This document shows, one piece after another, positions 44,873 through 53,733 of a stretch of 64,000 nucleotides of DNA (position 1 is the stretch's first letter; each line of letters begins with the position of its first letter). A program made the translations under genes and the position numbers. The DNA comes from Gammaproteobacteria bacterium UBA6724. GTDB taxonomy: Bacteria > Pseudomonadota > Gammaproteobacteria > Pseudomonadales > Azotimanducaceae. The notes under the pieces were generated by a model. That model was not told the origin of the DNA and did no database searches. It worked only from the letters and a program-made list of their open reading frames with translations. Location of the stretch: NCBI GenBank assembly GCA_002454165.1, contig DKIG01000042.1, positions 1 through 64,000 of the forward strand, written 5' to 3'.

Positions 44873-45437
44873 TCACTGAGCTCCTATGAAGCAACATATC
44901 AAGAATCAACAGACCAGCACCGATGGAAATGGCGGCGTCCGCTATATTGAAGGCTGGGAAATACCAGTCCTCGTAATGCAACACAAAGAAGTCAACGACA
45001 TACCCGGTTGATGCGCGATCAACCAGATTACCCAGGGCACCCCCCAAGATCATCACCAGTGCCACTGCTGTTAGCCACTGTTGACGATCAGTGCGCCATA
45101 ACCAGACACAGACCAGCCCGCTCACCAGACTGGATATGATGATCAGGAACCATCTCTGCCAGCCGCCGGCATCATTGAGAAAACTAAAGGCCGCACCATA
45201 ATTATGTAACAGGGTGAGTTTGAAGACTGGCAGAAGCTCCAGCGATTCGCACTGACCGGCCTGGCACAGCGGTAGAATAGTGCTGACCCATCCTTTAAGG
45301 AACTGGTCAAGAACCAGAATGACCAGACTCGTCAGATAGTAGCCCAGTAGCCATATCTTCCGGTTTCTGTCTGTTCTGGCGGTTAGCGGCGCCGTAAAGT
45401 CTTGCGAGGATGTCTTCCCGACTGGCGCCGGCATCAC
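44865..45437 (-). CDS. lspA: Lipoprotein signal peptidase (SPase II)
   Basis: Inner-membrane aspartyl protease that removes lipoprotein signal peptides. It has 190 residues and four helices. The two catalytic aspartates lie in GALGNLVDRAS and FNIADAAISIG. The N-terminus is about 25 residues longer than usual. It overlaps ribF by 4 bp. In most gammaproteobacteria ileS separates ribF and lspA; here it is missing. Confidence 0.95.
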   Translation of the reverse strand: MMPAPVGKTSSQDFTAPLTARTDRNRKIWLLGYYLTSLVILVLDQFLKGWVSTILPLCQAGQCESLELLPVFKLTLLHNYGAAFSFLNDAGGWQRWFLIIISSLVSGLVCVWLWRTDRQQWLTAVALVMILGGALGNLVDRASTGYVVDFFVLHYEDWYFPAFNIADAAISIGAGLLILDMLLHRSSVNG

Positions 45438-46369
45438 AGCTCCCGCTTGGCAAAAAATTGACGCGCCTCGGCAATATCAGCAAAGATGGCGGACCTGAGT
45501 TCATTCAGTCCCGCAAACTTTTTTTCCTCCCTGATCTTGTGTCGAAATATAACCTTCACGGTTTGCCCGTAAATGTCATCTTCAAAATCAAACAAATGTA
45601 CTTCCAGAATCGGTTTGAGAGTTGCCTCGTCCAGGGTGGGTCTAACGCCAAGATTGGCAACCCCGGTTATGCTTTCCCCCCTGATGTCGGTTTCCACTGC
45701 AAAGACCCCGGCTATTGGCGCGACATATCGGTGCAGTTGAATATTGGCAGTCGGCACACTCATAGTACGTCCGAGTTGCCTACCATAAACGACCTTGCCA
45801 ATAATAGAGTAGGGATGTCCCAGGAGTTTTTCCGCCAGTTTAAAATCTCCCTCGGCAAGACATTCGCGTATTCGGGTACTGCTGATGCGCAGGTCTTCAT
45901 AGGCCAGGGTGTGAAAATTGGTGACTGGAAAGTGATGCGCCCGCCCGGCGGCAAGGAGGTCTGCAAACCCGCCTCCCCGACCCTGACCAAAACTAAAGTC
46001 GTCCCCAACGAAGAGGGCACTGACTCGCAGCTCCTCTACCAGGATTTGAATAAAACGCTCAGCGGAGGTGGCGCGTGTTTTTTCATCAAATTTGAAGCAC
46101 AGCACATAATCAATGCCCTGCTCGGTGAGTAGTTCAATCTTCTCTCTGAATCTTGTGAGCCGGGCAGGCGCCTTGTAAACATCAAAAAATTCTTTGGGCT
46201 GGGGTTCAAAACATATCAGCATGGATGGTGCCTTCAATTCCCGGGCTTTATTTTTTACCCCCACCAGGATCGTCTGATGTCCGATATGAATGCCGTCAAA
46301 GTTACCCACCGTCACCACCGAGCCGCGATGATGTTCCTGCACATTTATCAGACCACGAATAATTTCCAT
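45434..46369 (-). CDS. ribF: Bifunctional riboflavin kinase/FAD synthetase
   Basis: Converts riboflavin to FMN and FAD. The N-terminal FAD-synthetase nucleotidyltransferase has GNFDGIHIGHQ and SSTRIRECLAEGDF. The C-terminal riboflavin kinase has GRTMSVPTANIQ and the GVRPTLDE region. It is 311 residues, the normal size. It starts at the murJ stop (1-bp overlap) and overlaps lspA, so murJ-ribF-lspA-fkpB form one run. Confidence 0.96.
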   Translation of the reverse strand: MEIIRGLINVQEHHRGSVVTVGNFDGIHIGHQTILVGVKNKARELKAPSMLICFEPQPKEFFDVYKAPARLTRFREKIELLTEQGIDYVLCFKFDEKTRATSAERFIQILVEELRVSALFVGDDFSFGQGRGGGFADLLAAGRAHHFPVTNFHTLAYEDLRISSTRIRECLAEGDFKLAEKLLGHPYSIIGKVVYGRQLGRTMSVPTANIQLHRYVAPIAGVFAVETDIRGESITGVANLGVRPTLDEATLKPILEVHLFDFEDDIYGQTVKVIFRHKIREEKKFAGLNELRSAIFADIAEARQFFAKREL

Positions 46370-47979
46370 TATCTGACCAGTCGGTGAATTTTTATGCCCA
46401 GGGCGAATAGGGCGACTGCATAGGTTATAGCCCCCGTCGCGCAGATTAACAGCATTATTGCCAGGCGCGGTAGGAAGCCCTTGCTCAACCAGAGTTCAAG
46501 GTCTGGTGTTATCAGGTACAGGCAGACGCCCATGAGCAACGCCGAGATGAGCACCTTGATGAGCACTGGGTCGGGAGAGGACCGTAGCAATACTTTCTGG
46601 CGCACCAGTCCTCTGAACAGGAGCCCGGCGTTGATAAATGCCGATATTGAAGTCGCCAGAGCGAGCCCTACATGTTGTAGGTGCCAGATAAGAATCACGC
46701 TAAGGATGAGATTAGTCACTAGCGAAATGATGCCGAATCGCACCGGCGTCACCATGTCCTGTCGCGAAAAGTAGCCGGTAACTAGCACCTTGATTAGCAT
46801 GTGTCCCAGGAGTCCAACACCATAGGCAGCCAGCGCAAGCCCAGACATGGACAGATCCCGCCGGGTCATTTCACCTTGGTAGAAGAGGGTCGCTATCAAT
46901 TCATCGGACAGGAGCACCAGCGCGACAGATGCCGGTATACCGAAGATGAGCACCAGTTTTATTGACCAGTGCAGTGTTTCAGAAAAATTTTCCGGTGATT
47001 GTTCGGCATGTTCTTTTGACAGTCCCGGCAGGATGACAGTCGCTATGGCAATGCCGAAAAGTGCCAGGGGCAGTTCCAGCAGGCGGTCCGAATAATAGAG
47101 CCAGGATAGGCTGCCAGTTTCAAGAAAGGATGCCAGTAAGGTATCCACCAGCAGGTTGATTTGACTGGCGGAAGCACCAATAACGGCGGGTAGCATCAGG
47201 ATGAGTATGCGTTTAACCCCTGGATCACGGAAGGCTGGCTTTGGTCTGGGGAGCAATTTCAACGAGGCGAGAAACGGCACTTGGAAGCTCAGCTGGGCGA
47301 CGCCTGCGATCAGTACGCCCCAGGCAAGCGCCATGACCGGTTCAGCCAACCAGGGGCGGAGGTAAAAAACACACAGGATGAGCGAAATATTCAGTAACAC
47401 CGGTGTAAATGCGGGCACGGCGAAACGTCCGAATGTGTTGAGCACCGCTCCCGAAAAAGCCGTCATTGAAATCAATAACAAATAGGGAAAGGTCAGCCGC
47501 AGCATATCCGTAGCCAGTAGCAACTTCTCCAGTTCGTTGTTGTAGATGAACCCGGCAGCGAAGACGCTGAGCACCAGTTTTGCACCCAGGATGCCCGCGA
47601 CAGTCACCACCAACAGCGTCAGGCCCAGGGTACCCGCCACCTTATCCACAAGCTCGCGCACCTCTGCTTCTGACTTGTTGGTTTTGTAGTCCGTCAGGAC
47701 CGGGACAAAGGCTTGGGAGAAGGCACCCTCGGCAAATACTCTGCGAAAGAAGTTGGGGATGCGGAAGGCAAGAAAAAAGGCATCAGCACCCGCCGCCGCG
47801 CCAAAAAAGTAGGCGATCACCATGTCCCGCGCCAACCCGAAGCAGCGGGAGATGAGGGTCATGAGAGAGACGGTCAGGCTGGACTTGAGCAGGCTAACTG
47901 ACTGGTGCGGAGACGATGCGTCAGCTGCTGAGCCCGGCGCTTTTGATGCTCCATGCCCGACAGTATTTTTATCATCCAT
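46369..47979 (-). CDS. murJ: Lipid II flippase MurJ
   Basis: Inner-membrane MOP-superfamily transporter that flips lipid II. It has 536 residues with about 14 helices. The N-terminal signature LARDMVIAYFFGAAAGADAF and RVFAEGAFSQAFVPVL are conserved, including the functional arginines. An N-terminal cytosolic extension of about 30 residues precedes the first helix. It is divergent from rpsT, the conserved pairing. Confidence 0.96.
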   Translation of the reverse strand: MDDKNTVGHGASKAPGSAADASSPHQSVSLLKSSLTVSLMTLISRCFGLARDMVIAYFFGAAAGADAFFLAFRIPNFFRRVFAEGAFSQAFVPVLTDYKTNKSEAEVRELVDKVAGTLGLTLLVVTVAGILGAKLVLSVFAAGFIYNNELEKLLLATDMLRLTFPYLLLISMTAFSGAVLNTFGRFAVPAFTPVLLNISLILCVFYLRPWLAEPVMALAWGVLIAGVAQLSFQVPFLASLKLLPRPKPAFRDPGVKRILILMLPAVIGASASQINLLVDTLLASFLETGSLSWLYYSDRLLELPLALFGIAIATVILPGLSKEHAEQSPENFSETLHWSIKLVLIFGIPASVALVLLSDELIATLFYQGEMTRRDLSMSGLALAAYGVGLLGHMLIKVLVTGYFSRQDMVTPVRFGIISLVTNLILSVILIWHLQHVGLALATSISAFINAGLLFRGLVRQKVLLRSSPDPVLIKVLISALLMGVCLYLITPDLELWLSKGFLPRLAIMLLICATGAITYAVALFALGIKIHRLVR

Positions 47980-48030
47980 AACAGGTCACAACGGGTTTCC
48001 CGACAGGCTCAGATTGAGTAGGGCATAGGT

Positions 48031-48059
48031 TTGACAAAATGCAGGTGAATCGCCATAGT
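48031..48059 (+). promoter_or_regulatory. Sigma-70 promoter of rpsT
   Basis: TTGACA at 48031-48036, a 17-bp spacer, and CATAGT at 48054-48059. Transcription would start about 38 nt upstream of the GTG start. Confidence 0.72.
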
Positions 48060-48102
48060 AGCGCGTCTTATTTTTCCAGACCAATCTTGAGGTAACCTCC
48101 TA

Positions 48103-48369
48103 GTGGCAAATTCAGTTCAGGCAAGGAAGCGCGCCAGGCAAAACGAATCGCGTCGCAGACAAAATGCTAGCCAACGTTCCGCTATGCGCACCGCGATCAA
48201 AAAAACTATCGCCGCCATAGAAACCGGAGAGTATGACTCTGCCTCATCCGCCTACCTGGTGGCAGTACCCCTACTTGACCGTGCGGTAACCCACGGCATC
48301 ATTCAAAAGAATAAAGCCGCAAGACACAAATCTCGCCTGAACGTAAGGATCAGGATGCTCAAAGCATGA
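48103..48369 (+). CDS. rpsT: 30S ribosomal protein S20
   Basis: 88-residue basic protein that binds 16S rRNA. It begins MANSVQARKRARQNESRRRQ and ends with the conserved HKSRLNVRI segment. The start is GTG at 48103; a UUG or GUG start is common for rpsT and is linked to its autoregulation in E. coli. GAGGTAA lies upstream. Confidence 0.96.
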   Translation: MANSVQARKRARQNESRRRQNASQRSAMRTAIKKTIAAIETGEYDSASSAYLVAVPLLDRAVTHGIIQKNKAARHKSRLNVRIRMLKA

Positions 48370-48451
48370 TACGACACCCGCTTTGACGCCGCCCGTCTTT
48401 GCGTTTTTGACCCTTGCATTATTGACCGCGGGGGTTTTCATACCCTGGACA

Positions 48452-49561
48452 TCATCCAAAAAGAAGATCATCCCGGTGGATCAATTCTGGTTCGGCGACA
48501 TAGCCGAGAATTGATTCTATATCGCCGCTCGCCATGCCACGAATGCGGGCGACTTCCGTATGGTTGTAATTGATTAGCCCTCGGGCAACTTCCCGGTTGT
48601 CGTGAGTCATGCAGGCGACCATATCACCCCGGGTGTACTTGCCAGTCGTGTCAAGCACCCCAACGGACAGCAGGCTTCGGCCTTCTTCGGTAATCACCCG
48701 ACAGGCACCAGCGTCAAGTAGTAGTGTGCCGTTCACCGCCAGGGTAGCCAGCCATTGCTTCCTGGCTGCCACCAACCCGTGCCCCGCTTTGAGCAGTGTG
48801 CCATGCACCTCACCCGAGGCGAGTTTGTACAGCAGATTGGCTTCACGCCCACCACAGATAATCGTATTGGCACCGCTTCTGGCGGCACATCTAGCGGCGG
48901 CTATCTTCGTGACCATGCCACCTCTGCCCAGGCCTCGTCCAGTGCCAGCCATGGCATCAAGCGTCGGGTCACTGGCCTCTGCCAGGGGAATAAATCTGGC
49001 ATCCGGGTCGGTTGGGTTGGTTGAGTAGAGACCCTTCTGGTCTGTCATGAGTACCAGGGTGCTTGCCTCAATCAGATTCGCCACCAGTGCGGCGAGGGTA
49101 TCGTTGTCGCCGACGCGAATTTCATCAGTTGCCACGGTGTCATTTTCGTTGATAACAGGAATGACGCCGAATGAGAGTAGTTCCCTCAGGGTGCTGCGGG
49201 CATTCAAATAGCGTTGCCTGGAGCGCAAATCATCATGGGTTAATAGCAGCTGGGCCGTGTGTAGTCCGAATTTTTGGAAACAGGTTTCATAAGCCTGGAT
49301 GAGACCCATCTGACCGACCGCGGCGGCGGCTTGTAAACCGTGCACAGAGCGGGGTTGCTCTTTTAGTCCGAGCCGGGTCATGCCCTCGGCAATCGCCCCG
49401 GAAGACACCAGGACCAAGCGTATCCCTTGGGCACGGAGTCTGACCATGTCTTCCACCCAACCCTCAATACGGGCAAGGGCAAGACCCTTCCCGTCGTTTG
49501 TCAGTAGCGAGCTGCCAATCTTGATAACCCAGGTATTTCCTGGCTGGAATTCGGGTTTCAT
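48452..49561 (-). CDS. proB: Glutamate 5-kinase
   Basis: First enzyme of proline synthesis. It has 369 residues with the amino-acid kinase domain (WVIKIGSSLLTNDGKG; VSSGAIAEGM; NENDTVATDEIRVGDNDTL) and a C-terminal PUA domain. It overlaps the end of obgE by 4 bp and is the last gene of rplU-rpmA-obgE-proB. proA is not in the window. Confidence 0.96.
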   Translation of the reverse strand: MKPEFQPGNTWVIKIGSSLLTNDGKGLALARIEGWVEDMVRLRAQGIRLVLVSSGAIAEGMTRLGLKEQPRSVHGLQAAAAVGQMGLIQAYETCFQKFGLHTAQLLLTHDDLRSRQRYLNARSTLRELLSFGVIPVINENDTVATDEIRVGDNDTLAALVANLIEASTLVLMTDQKGLYSTNPTDPDARFIPLAEASDPTLDAMAGTGRGLGRGGMVTKIAAARCAARSGANTIICGGREANLLYKLASGEVHGTLLKAGHGLVAARKQWLATLAVNGTLLLDAGACRVITEEGRSLLSVGVLDTTGKYTRGDMVACMTHDNREVARGLINYNHTEVARIRGMASGDIESILGYVAEPELIHRDDLLFG

Positions 49562-50730
49562 GGCTTCCAGTGCACTCTGATATTGCCGTCAGATTCGATC
49601 TGAGTGTCCTTGTCCCGCCTATCTCGTTGTTGTCGTCGAATCATTCTTTTGGTCAGCGAGTGGGCATGTATTTCCTGGCGCACCAGGGACTCATGTTCAA
49701 CCTGATGCGGAGCATCTGTCGCTGAGCCGGTCTCCCTCAGGTATTGCGCAATACTTTGTAGCAGTGTCGTCACCCCCGTGCCCTTGACGGAGGAGATAGC
49801 AAAGTAGTGCTCAACATGCAATCTGGTGATGACTTCCTGCATCTTCTGCTGTGCTATATCTGCAGGCATCATGTCCAGTTTTGTGAATACCAGCCATCTG
49901 GGTTTATCTGCAATTCCCCCGCTGTACTTCGCCAGTTCTTGCTCAATCAGGCGGCAGTTATCAATCGGATTGCTACCGTCAATCGGGGCAATATCCAGCA
50001 GATGGAGCAGTAACCTGGTTCTTGCCAGGTGCTTCAAAAACGCTACGCCAAGCCCCGCACCGTCTGCGGCCCCCTTGATCAGACCGGGGATGTCCGCCAT
50101 CACAAAACTCTCATCGGGATTGACACTAACCACCCCCAGATTGGGTATCAGGGTGGTAAAGGGATAGTCGGCAATCCGGGGTCTGGCAGCCGAGACCCTG
50201 GATATCAGAGTTGATTTACCGGCATTTGGCATTCCGAGGAGCCCTACATCGGCAATGAGTTTGAGCTCCAGCCTCAGGCTTCGAGATTCACCCGGCGCGC
50301 CGGGCGTGGTTTGTCTGGGTGCTCTGTTGGTGCTGGATTTGAACCTGATGTTACCAAGACCCTGCTTGCCGCCCTGGGCAACCAGCAGTGTCTCGTCACT
50401 GAGCTTGATGTCGCCCAGGTACTCACTGGTAACATCATCAAACACAGTCGTCCCCAGCGGAATCCTGATATACAGGTCTTCGCCGGTGGCACCGGTCTGG
50501 CAACTCCCTCTGCCCATTTCGCCTTTTTGAGCGCGATATTCAGGACGAAACCTGAAATCAACCAGGGTATTCAGTGCCGCGTCACCCCTCAGGAAGATGC
50601 TCCCACCGCTACCCCCATCACCGCCGTCCGGTCCCCCGCGTTCAATGTATTTTTCCCGCCGGAAACCCAGACAGCCGGCACCGCCTTTACCGGCACTGAC
50701 CTTGATGCTTGCCTCATCAACGAATTTCAT
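49558..50730 (-). CDS. obgE: GTPase ObgE/CgtA
   Basis: Ribosome-associated GTPase involved in 50S assembly. The glycine-rich Obg fold (KVSAGKGGAGCLGFRREKYI) is followed by the G domain with GMPNAGKST, the DIPGLIKGAADG switch and the TKLDMM motif. From the ATG at 50730 (MKFVDEAS) it has 390 residues, the usual length; the frame extends upstream to 50907 but would overlap rpmA. It lies directly downstream of rpmA. Confidence 0.96.
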   Translation of the reverse strand: MKFVDEASIKVSAGKGGAGCLGFRREKYIERGGPDGGDGGSGGSIFLRGDAALNTLVDFRFRPEYRAQKGEMGRGSCQTGATGEDLYIRIPLGTTVFDDVTSEYLGDIKLSDETLLVAQGGKQGLGNIRFKSSTNRAPRQTTPGAPGESRSLRLELKLIADVGLLGMPNAGKSTLISRVSAARPRIADYPFTTLIPNLGVVSVNPDESFVMADIPGLIKGAADGAGLGVAFLKHLARTRLLLHLLDIAPIDGSNPIDNCRLIEQELAKYSGGIADKPRWLVFTKLDMMPADIAQQKMQEVITRLHVEHYFAISSVKGTGVTTLLQSIAQYLRETGSATDAPHQVEHESLVRQEIHAHSLTKRMIRRQQRDRRDKDTQIESDGNIRVHWKP

Positions 50731-50788
50731 CGCTTGGTGGTCCTGCTGAGACGAGCCCCGGTCAAGCCCCGGTGGTTCAACCGATGCT

Positions 50789-51055
50789 TCAACCGGCGCT
50801 TTGAGACACCACGTTGACCAGTTTTCTCTGTTTCTGACCCTTGAGAGTAAACTTGACCACGCCATCCACCCTGGCGAAGAGGGTATGGTCTTTGCCACAG
50901 CCGACATTTACACCCGGATGAAATTTGGTGCCGCGCTGTCTGATGATAATGTTCCCGGCGGATACCTGCTGGCCGCCATAGAGTTTCACGCCCAGTCTTT
51001 TAGATTCTGAATCGCGACCATTTCGGGTACTGCCGCCAGCTTTCTTGTGAGCCAT
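50789..51055 (-). CDS. rpmA: 50S ribosomal protein L27
   Basis: 88 residues beginning [20 protein letters not shown], with the conserved [20 protein letters not shown]. It sits near the peptidyl-transferase centre and follows rplU by 2 bp. Confidence 0.97.
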   Translation of the reverse strand: MAHKKAGGSTRNGRDSESKRLGVKLYGGQQVSAGNIIIRQRGTKFHPGVNVGCGKDHTLFARVDGVVKFTLKGQKQRKLVNVVSQSAG

Positions 51056-51057
51056 TT

Positions 51058-51375
51058 TTAATCGCCTCTCGTAATATTGGTGATTTTTACTTCAGTGTAG
51101 TGCTGGCGGTGACCCGCTTGACGACGATAGTGTTTCCGTCGGCGCATTTTGATGATGCTGATCTTGTCCCCTTGACCATGACTGAGCACTTCGGCGCTGA
51201 CCTTGCCGCCTTCAATATAAGGCGCACCAAGCAACAGCTTGTCACCATCATCAATCAGCGCAACCTGCTCAAAGTCCACCATCTCGCCCTGAGCCAGGTC
51301 CAGTTTTTCCAACCGCAGGACTTCACCCGGTCTGACCCTGTGTTGCTTACCACCGCTTGTTATTACTGCGTACAT
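51058..51375 (-). CDS. rplU: 50S ribosomal protein L21
   Basis: 105 residues beginning [19 protein letters not shown] and carrying the basic [16 protein letters not shown] segment that marks L21. It heads rplU-rpmA-obgE-proB. The 274-bp gap to the divergent ispB holds a possible TATATT -10 at 51447-51442 but no clear -35. Confidence 0.97.
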   Translation of the reverse strand: MYAVITSGGKQHRVRPGEVLRLEKLDLAQGEMVDFEQVALIDDGDKLLLGAPYIEGGKVSAEVLSHGQGDKISIIKMRRRKHYRRQAGHRQHYTEVKITNITRGD

Positions 51376-51576
51376 GTCAAAATCTCAATCCGTTACTTTT
51401 AACTAGTTGTTTTTAACTCATGTTTTTTCAACAGTCTTGTAAAATATAACATCTGGGCGCTGGGTCGGCTGAGCCCTGCGTTACCAACCCGGATGCAAGA
51501 TGTGGGATTCTATGCCAAGACGCCGACATGAGCAAGGTAAAGTCTTCCTGGACAAGACACGCAAATGTCGTTTTGC

Positions 51577-51605
51577 TTGACACCTGTATAGGCTAGACCT
51601 AGCAT
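51577..51605 (+). promoter_or_regulatory. Sigma-70 promoter of ispB
   Basis: TTGACA at 51577-51582, a 17-bp spacer and TAGCAT at 51600-51605, 45 bp upstream of the ispB ATG. Confidence 0.55.
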
Positions 51606-51649
51606 TCCCTATCACTTTACCCAGGATTTCACTCTAATAACGAGTCTGC

Positions 51650-52615
51650 ATGACTTACCCTTTCTTCTCTGTTGTCCAAGACGATTTTCGGGCAGTTGAC
51701 CAGCTGGTCATATCCAGTCTCTCATCCCGGATACCTCTGGTTGAGGAAATTTCCACCTATCTGGTCAATGCTGGCGGCAAGCGACTCCGCCCGCTGCTGG
51801 TGTTGCTGTGCGCCCTGAGCGGCCACTATAAAGGTCGGGAACATATCAAACTCGCGGCTGTTATAGAGTTTCTCCACACGGCTATGCTGCTCCATGACGA
51901 TGTGGTCGATAGATCTGAGTTGCGCCGCGGACGGAAGACCGCCAACGCTCACTGGGGCAATCCGCCCAGCGTACTGGTGGGTGACTTCTTGCATTCGCGG
52001 GCTTTTGAAATGATGGTAGAAATTGGTGACATGGAGGTCATGCGGATTCTTTCCCGGGCGACCAACATTATTGCGGAGGGGGAGGTGCAGCAGCTTTGCA
52101 GTATCCACAATCTTGAGACCACCGAAGAGGATTACCTTGAAATCATAGCGCGCAAGACCGCTAAACTTTTTGAGGCTGCCGCCCAGTCTGCGGCGGTATT
52201 AACTGGGACGACAGCCACAACAGAGGCAGCGTTGAAAGCATACGGACTGCATCTCGGCATGGCCTTCCAACTTGTGGATGATCAGTTGGACTATAGCGGT
52301 CATCCTGAAGAGACCGGCAAGAATACAGGAGATGACCTGGCGCAAGGAAAGATAACCCTGCCTCTGATTGTCGCTATGCGGGACGGGACGGAAGAGCAAC
52401 GCCATCTTGTCAAGGAGGCAATCACCTCTGAAGGTGCCAGCGACCTCGGTAGGGTTATCCAGGTCCTTAGAGAAACGGGTGGCCTCAATTACACCCTTGC
52501 CCTAGCAGCCGGGCACAGGCAAAAGGCGTTGGATTGTTTGCTCTGTGTTGATGACTCAACTTACAAATCTGCTTTGGACAGCCTGGTGAATTTCGTCGTT
52601 GCTCGGCATCATTGA
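51650..52615 (+). CDS. ispB: Octaprenyl-type polyprenyl diphosphate synthase
   Basis: Makes the side chain of ubiquinone/menaquinone from isopentenyl diphosphate. It has 321 residues. The first Asp-rich motif is LLHDDVVDRSELRRG and the second is QLVDDQLDYSG. The conserved GGKRLRPLLVLL is near residue 43. It is divergent from rplU, the standard location. The chain length made cannot be read with certainty. Confidence 0.95.
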   Translation: MTYPFFSVVQDDFRAVDQLVISSLSSRIPLVEEISTYLVNAGGKRLRPLLVLLCALSGHYKGREHIKLAAVIEFLHTAMLLHDDVVDRSELRRGRKTANAHWGNPPSVLVGDFLHSRAFEMMVEIGDMEVMRILSRATNIIAEGEVQQLCSIHNLETTEEDYLEIIARKTAKLFEAAAQSAAVLTGTTATTEAALKAYGLHLGMAFQLVDDQLDYSGHPEETGKNTGDDLAQGKITLPLIVAMRDGTEEQRHLVKEAITSEGASDLGRVIQVLRETGGLNYTLALAAGHRQKALDCLLCVDDSTYKSALDSLVNFVVARHH

Positions 52616-52617
52616 AT

Positions 52618-53211
52618 TTAGTGTCTGATGACACCGACGCCAAGACCTTCAATGGCAAATTCCTGGGTGCTCAGATCAACTGTAATGGGTGAGTAGTCCC
52701 TGTTTTCGGGCAGCAGCAGCACCTGCCTGGCACTGGTTTTTTGGAAACGTTTCACCGTGACTTCATCCCCAATGCGGGCAACTACCAGGTCGCCATTGCG
52801 GACCTGCTGAGTTTTGTGAACGGCGAGCAGGTCACCATCCAGTATGCCGCCCTCTATCATGCTGTCACCCTGTACCTGTAGCAGATAATCTGCCTTAGGT
52901 GTGAAGAAACTGGCGGGTAGTTCACAGTAGTCCTCAATGTGTTCAACAGCGAGGACGGGGCTACCAGCAGCAACGGCACCAATGATGGGGATGCCCTCGG
53001 TGGTCATCAGTTTGATGCCTCTGGAAGTACTGGGGATCAACTCAATCACACCCTTGCGCGCTAGAGCCTTGAGATGTTCTTCCGCCGAATTGGCACTTTT
53101 GAAGCCCAGTTCTCCAGCAATATCTGCCCTGGTGGGCGGATAACCAGTCTCGTCAATGTGACTTTTTATCAGGTCAAGCACTTCACTTTGTCGCCTTGTC
53201 AATTTGTTCAT
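52618..53211 (-). CDS. lexA: LexA repressor
   Basis: SOS repressor with a winged-helix N-terminal domain ([20 protein letters not shown]) and an S24 autoprotease domain. The self-cleavage bond is Ala82-Gly83, and the Ser117/Lys154 dyad lies in QGDSMIEGG and VTVKRF. It has 197 residues. The likely promoter and operators lie about 250 bp upstream, leaving an unusually long leader with degenerate tandem repeats. Confidence 0.96.
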   Translation of the reverse strand: MNKLTRRQSEVLDLIKSHIDETGYPPTRADIAGELGFKSANSAEEHLKALARKGVIELIPSTSRGIKLMTTEGIPIIGAVAAGSPVLAVEHIEDYCELPASFFTPKADYLLQVQGDSMIEGGILDGDLLAVHKTQQVRNGDLVVARIGDEVTVKRFQKTSARQVLLLPENRDYSPITVDLSTQEFAIEGLGVGVIRH

Positions 53212-53301
53212 ATCGCATACCTTTTTGTGATCATGGATTCATTGTGACAATGGATTCGGAATATCTATAGATGGCGCTTGTTGGCGGCGGTTCTTTGCAT
53301 C

Positions 53302-53418
53302 TGTTACAAGACTCCTGTTACGAGGCTCCTGTTACGACTCCTGTTTACGAGACCTGTTACCAGGCTCTTGTTGCAGGACCCACATTACGAGACCTTCATA
53401 CTTACAAGACCTTCATAC
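53302..53418. repeat. Degenerate 13-17-bp tandem repeats in the lexA leader
   Basis: Read on the minus strand (lexA sense), two 17-bp units GTATGAAGGTCT(T/C)GTAA are followed, after a spacer, by four units of the form ACAGG...GTAA. They contain repeated AGGAG and TAA elements and short start/stop pairs. They lie wholly between the putative lexA promoter and the lexA start. The 230 bp on the mscS side (53504-53733) contains nothing I can identify. Confidence 0.75.
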
Positions 53419-53470
53419 TTGCCAAGCGTCATTTTGACATGATGCAAAGACTTGGCTATCCATACAGCAC

Positions 53471-53486
53471 CTGTAATTATATCCAG
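53471..53486 (-). promoter_or_regulatory. Putative LexA operator (SOS box)
   Basis: On the minus strand CTGGATATAATTACAG differs at one position from the CTG(T)-N8-ACAG consensus. It overlaps the putative -10 of lexA. A weaker second site, CTGTATGGATAGCCAA (53467-53452), starts 19 bp downstream, recalling the paired operators of E. coli lexA. Confidence 0.6.
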
Positions 53487-53503
53487 TAAAATATCAAGTG
53501 CAA
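53476..53503 (-). promoter_or_regulatory. Putative lexA promoter, about 250 bp upstream of the gene
   Basis: TTGCAC (53503-53498), a 16-bp spacer and a perfect TATAAT (53481-53476) on the minus strand. The -10 lies inside the SOS-box-like sequence, the arrangement expected for an autoregulated lexA. Confidence 0.6.
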
Positions 53504-53733
53504 TCTTTTATTTCAATTTTTGATGCCCCCTGGTTTCGTCTTAGTCGCCGCTGATGTCAAAGGTTATGTCGGCACTCTAATCGGGGGGATAAGGGGGCAA
53601 GGCAGATACCTGGACAGGCTCGGGGGTTTGTGAAAGTAAAATTTATAGGGTAGTTTGACGAGGGCTTTGTTGGATGACTGGTGTCGTCCCGGCCTAGTCA
53701 AAAAATTATTGATACTTTTTGGGAAAGCTCAAC

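Noticed and set aside
53271..53489. Plus-strand ORF of 72 codons between lexA and mscS
   Set aside because: It is an antisense reading of the lexA leader repeats with no ribosome site or recognisable domain.
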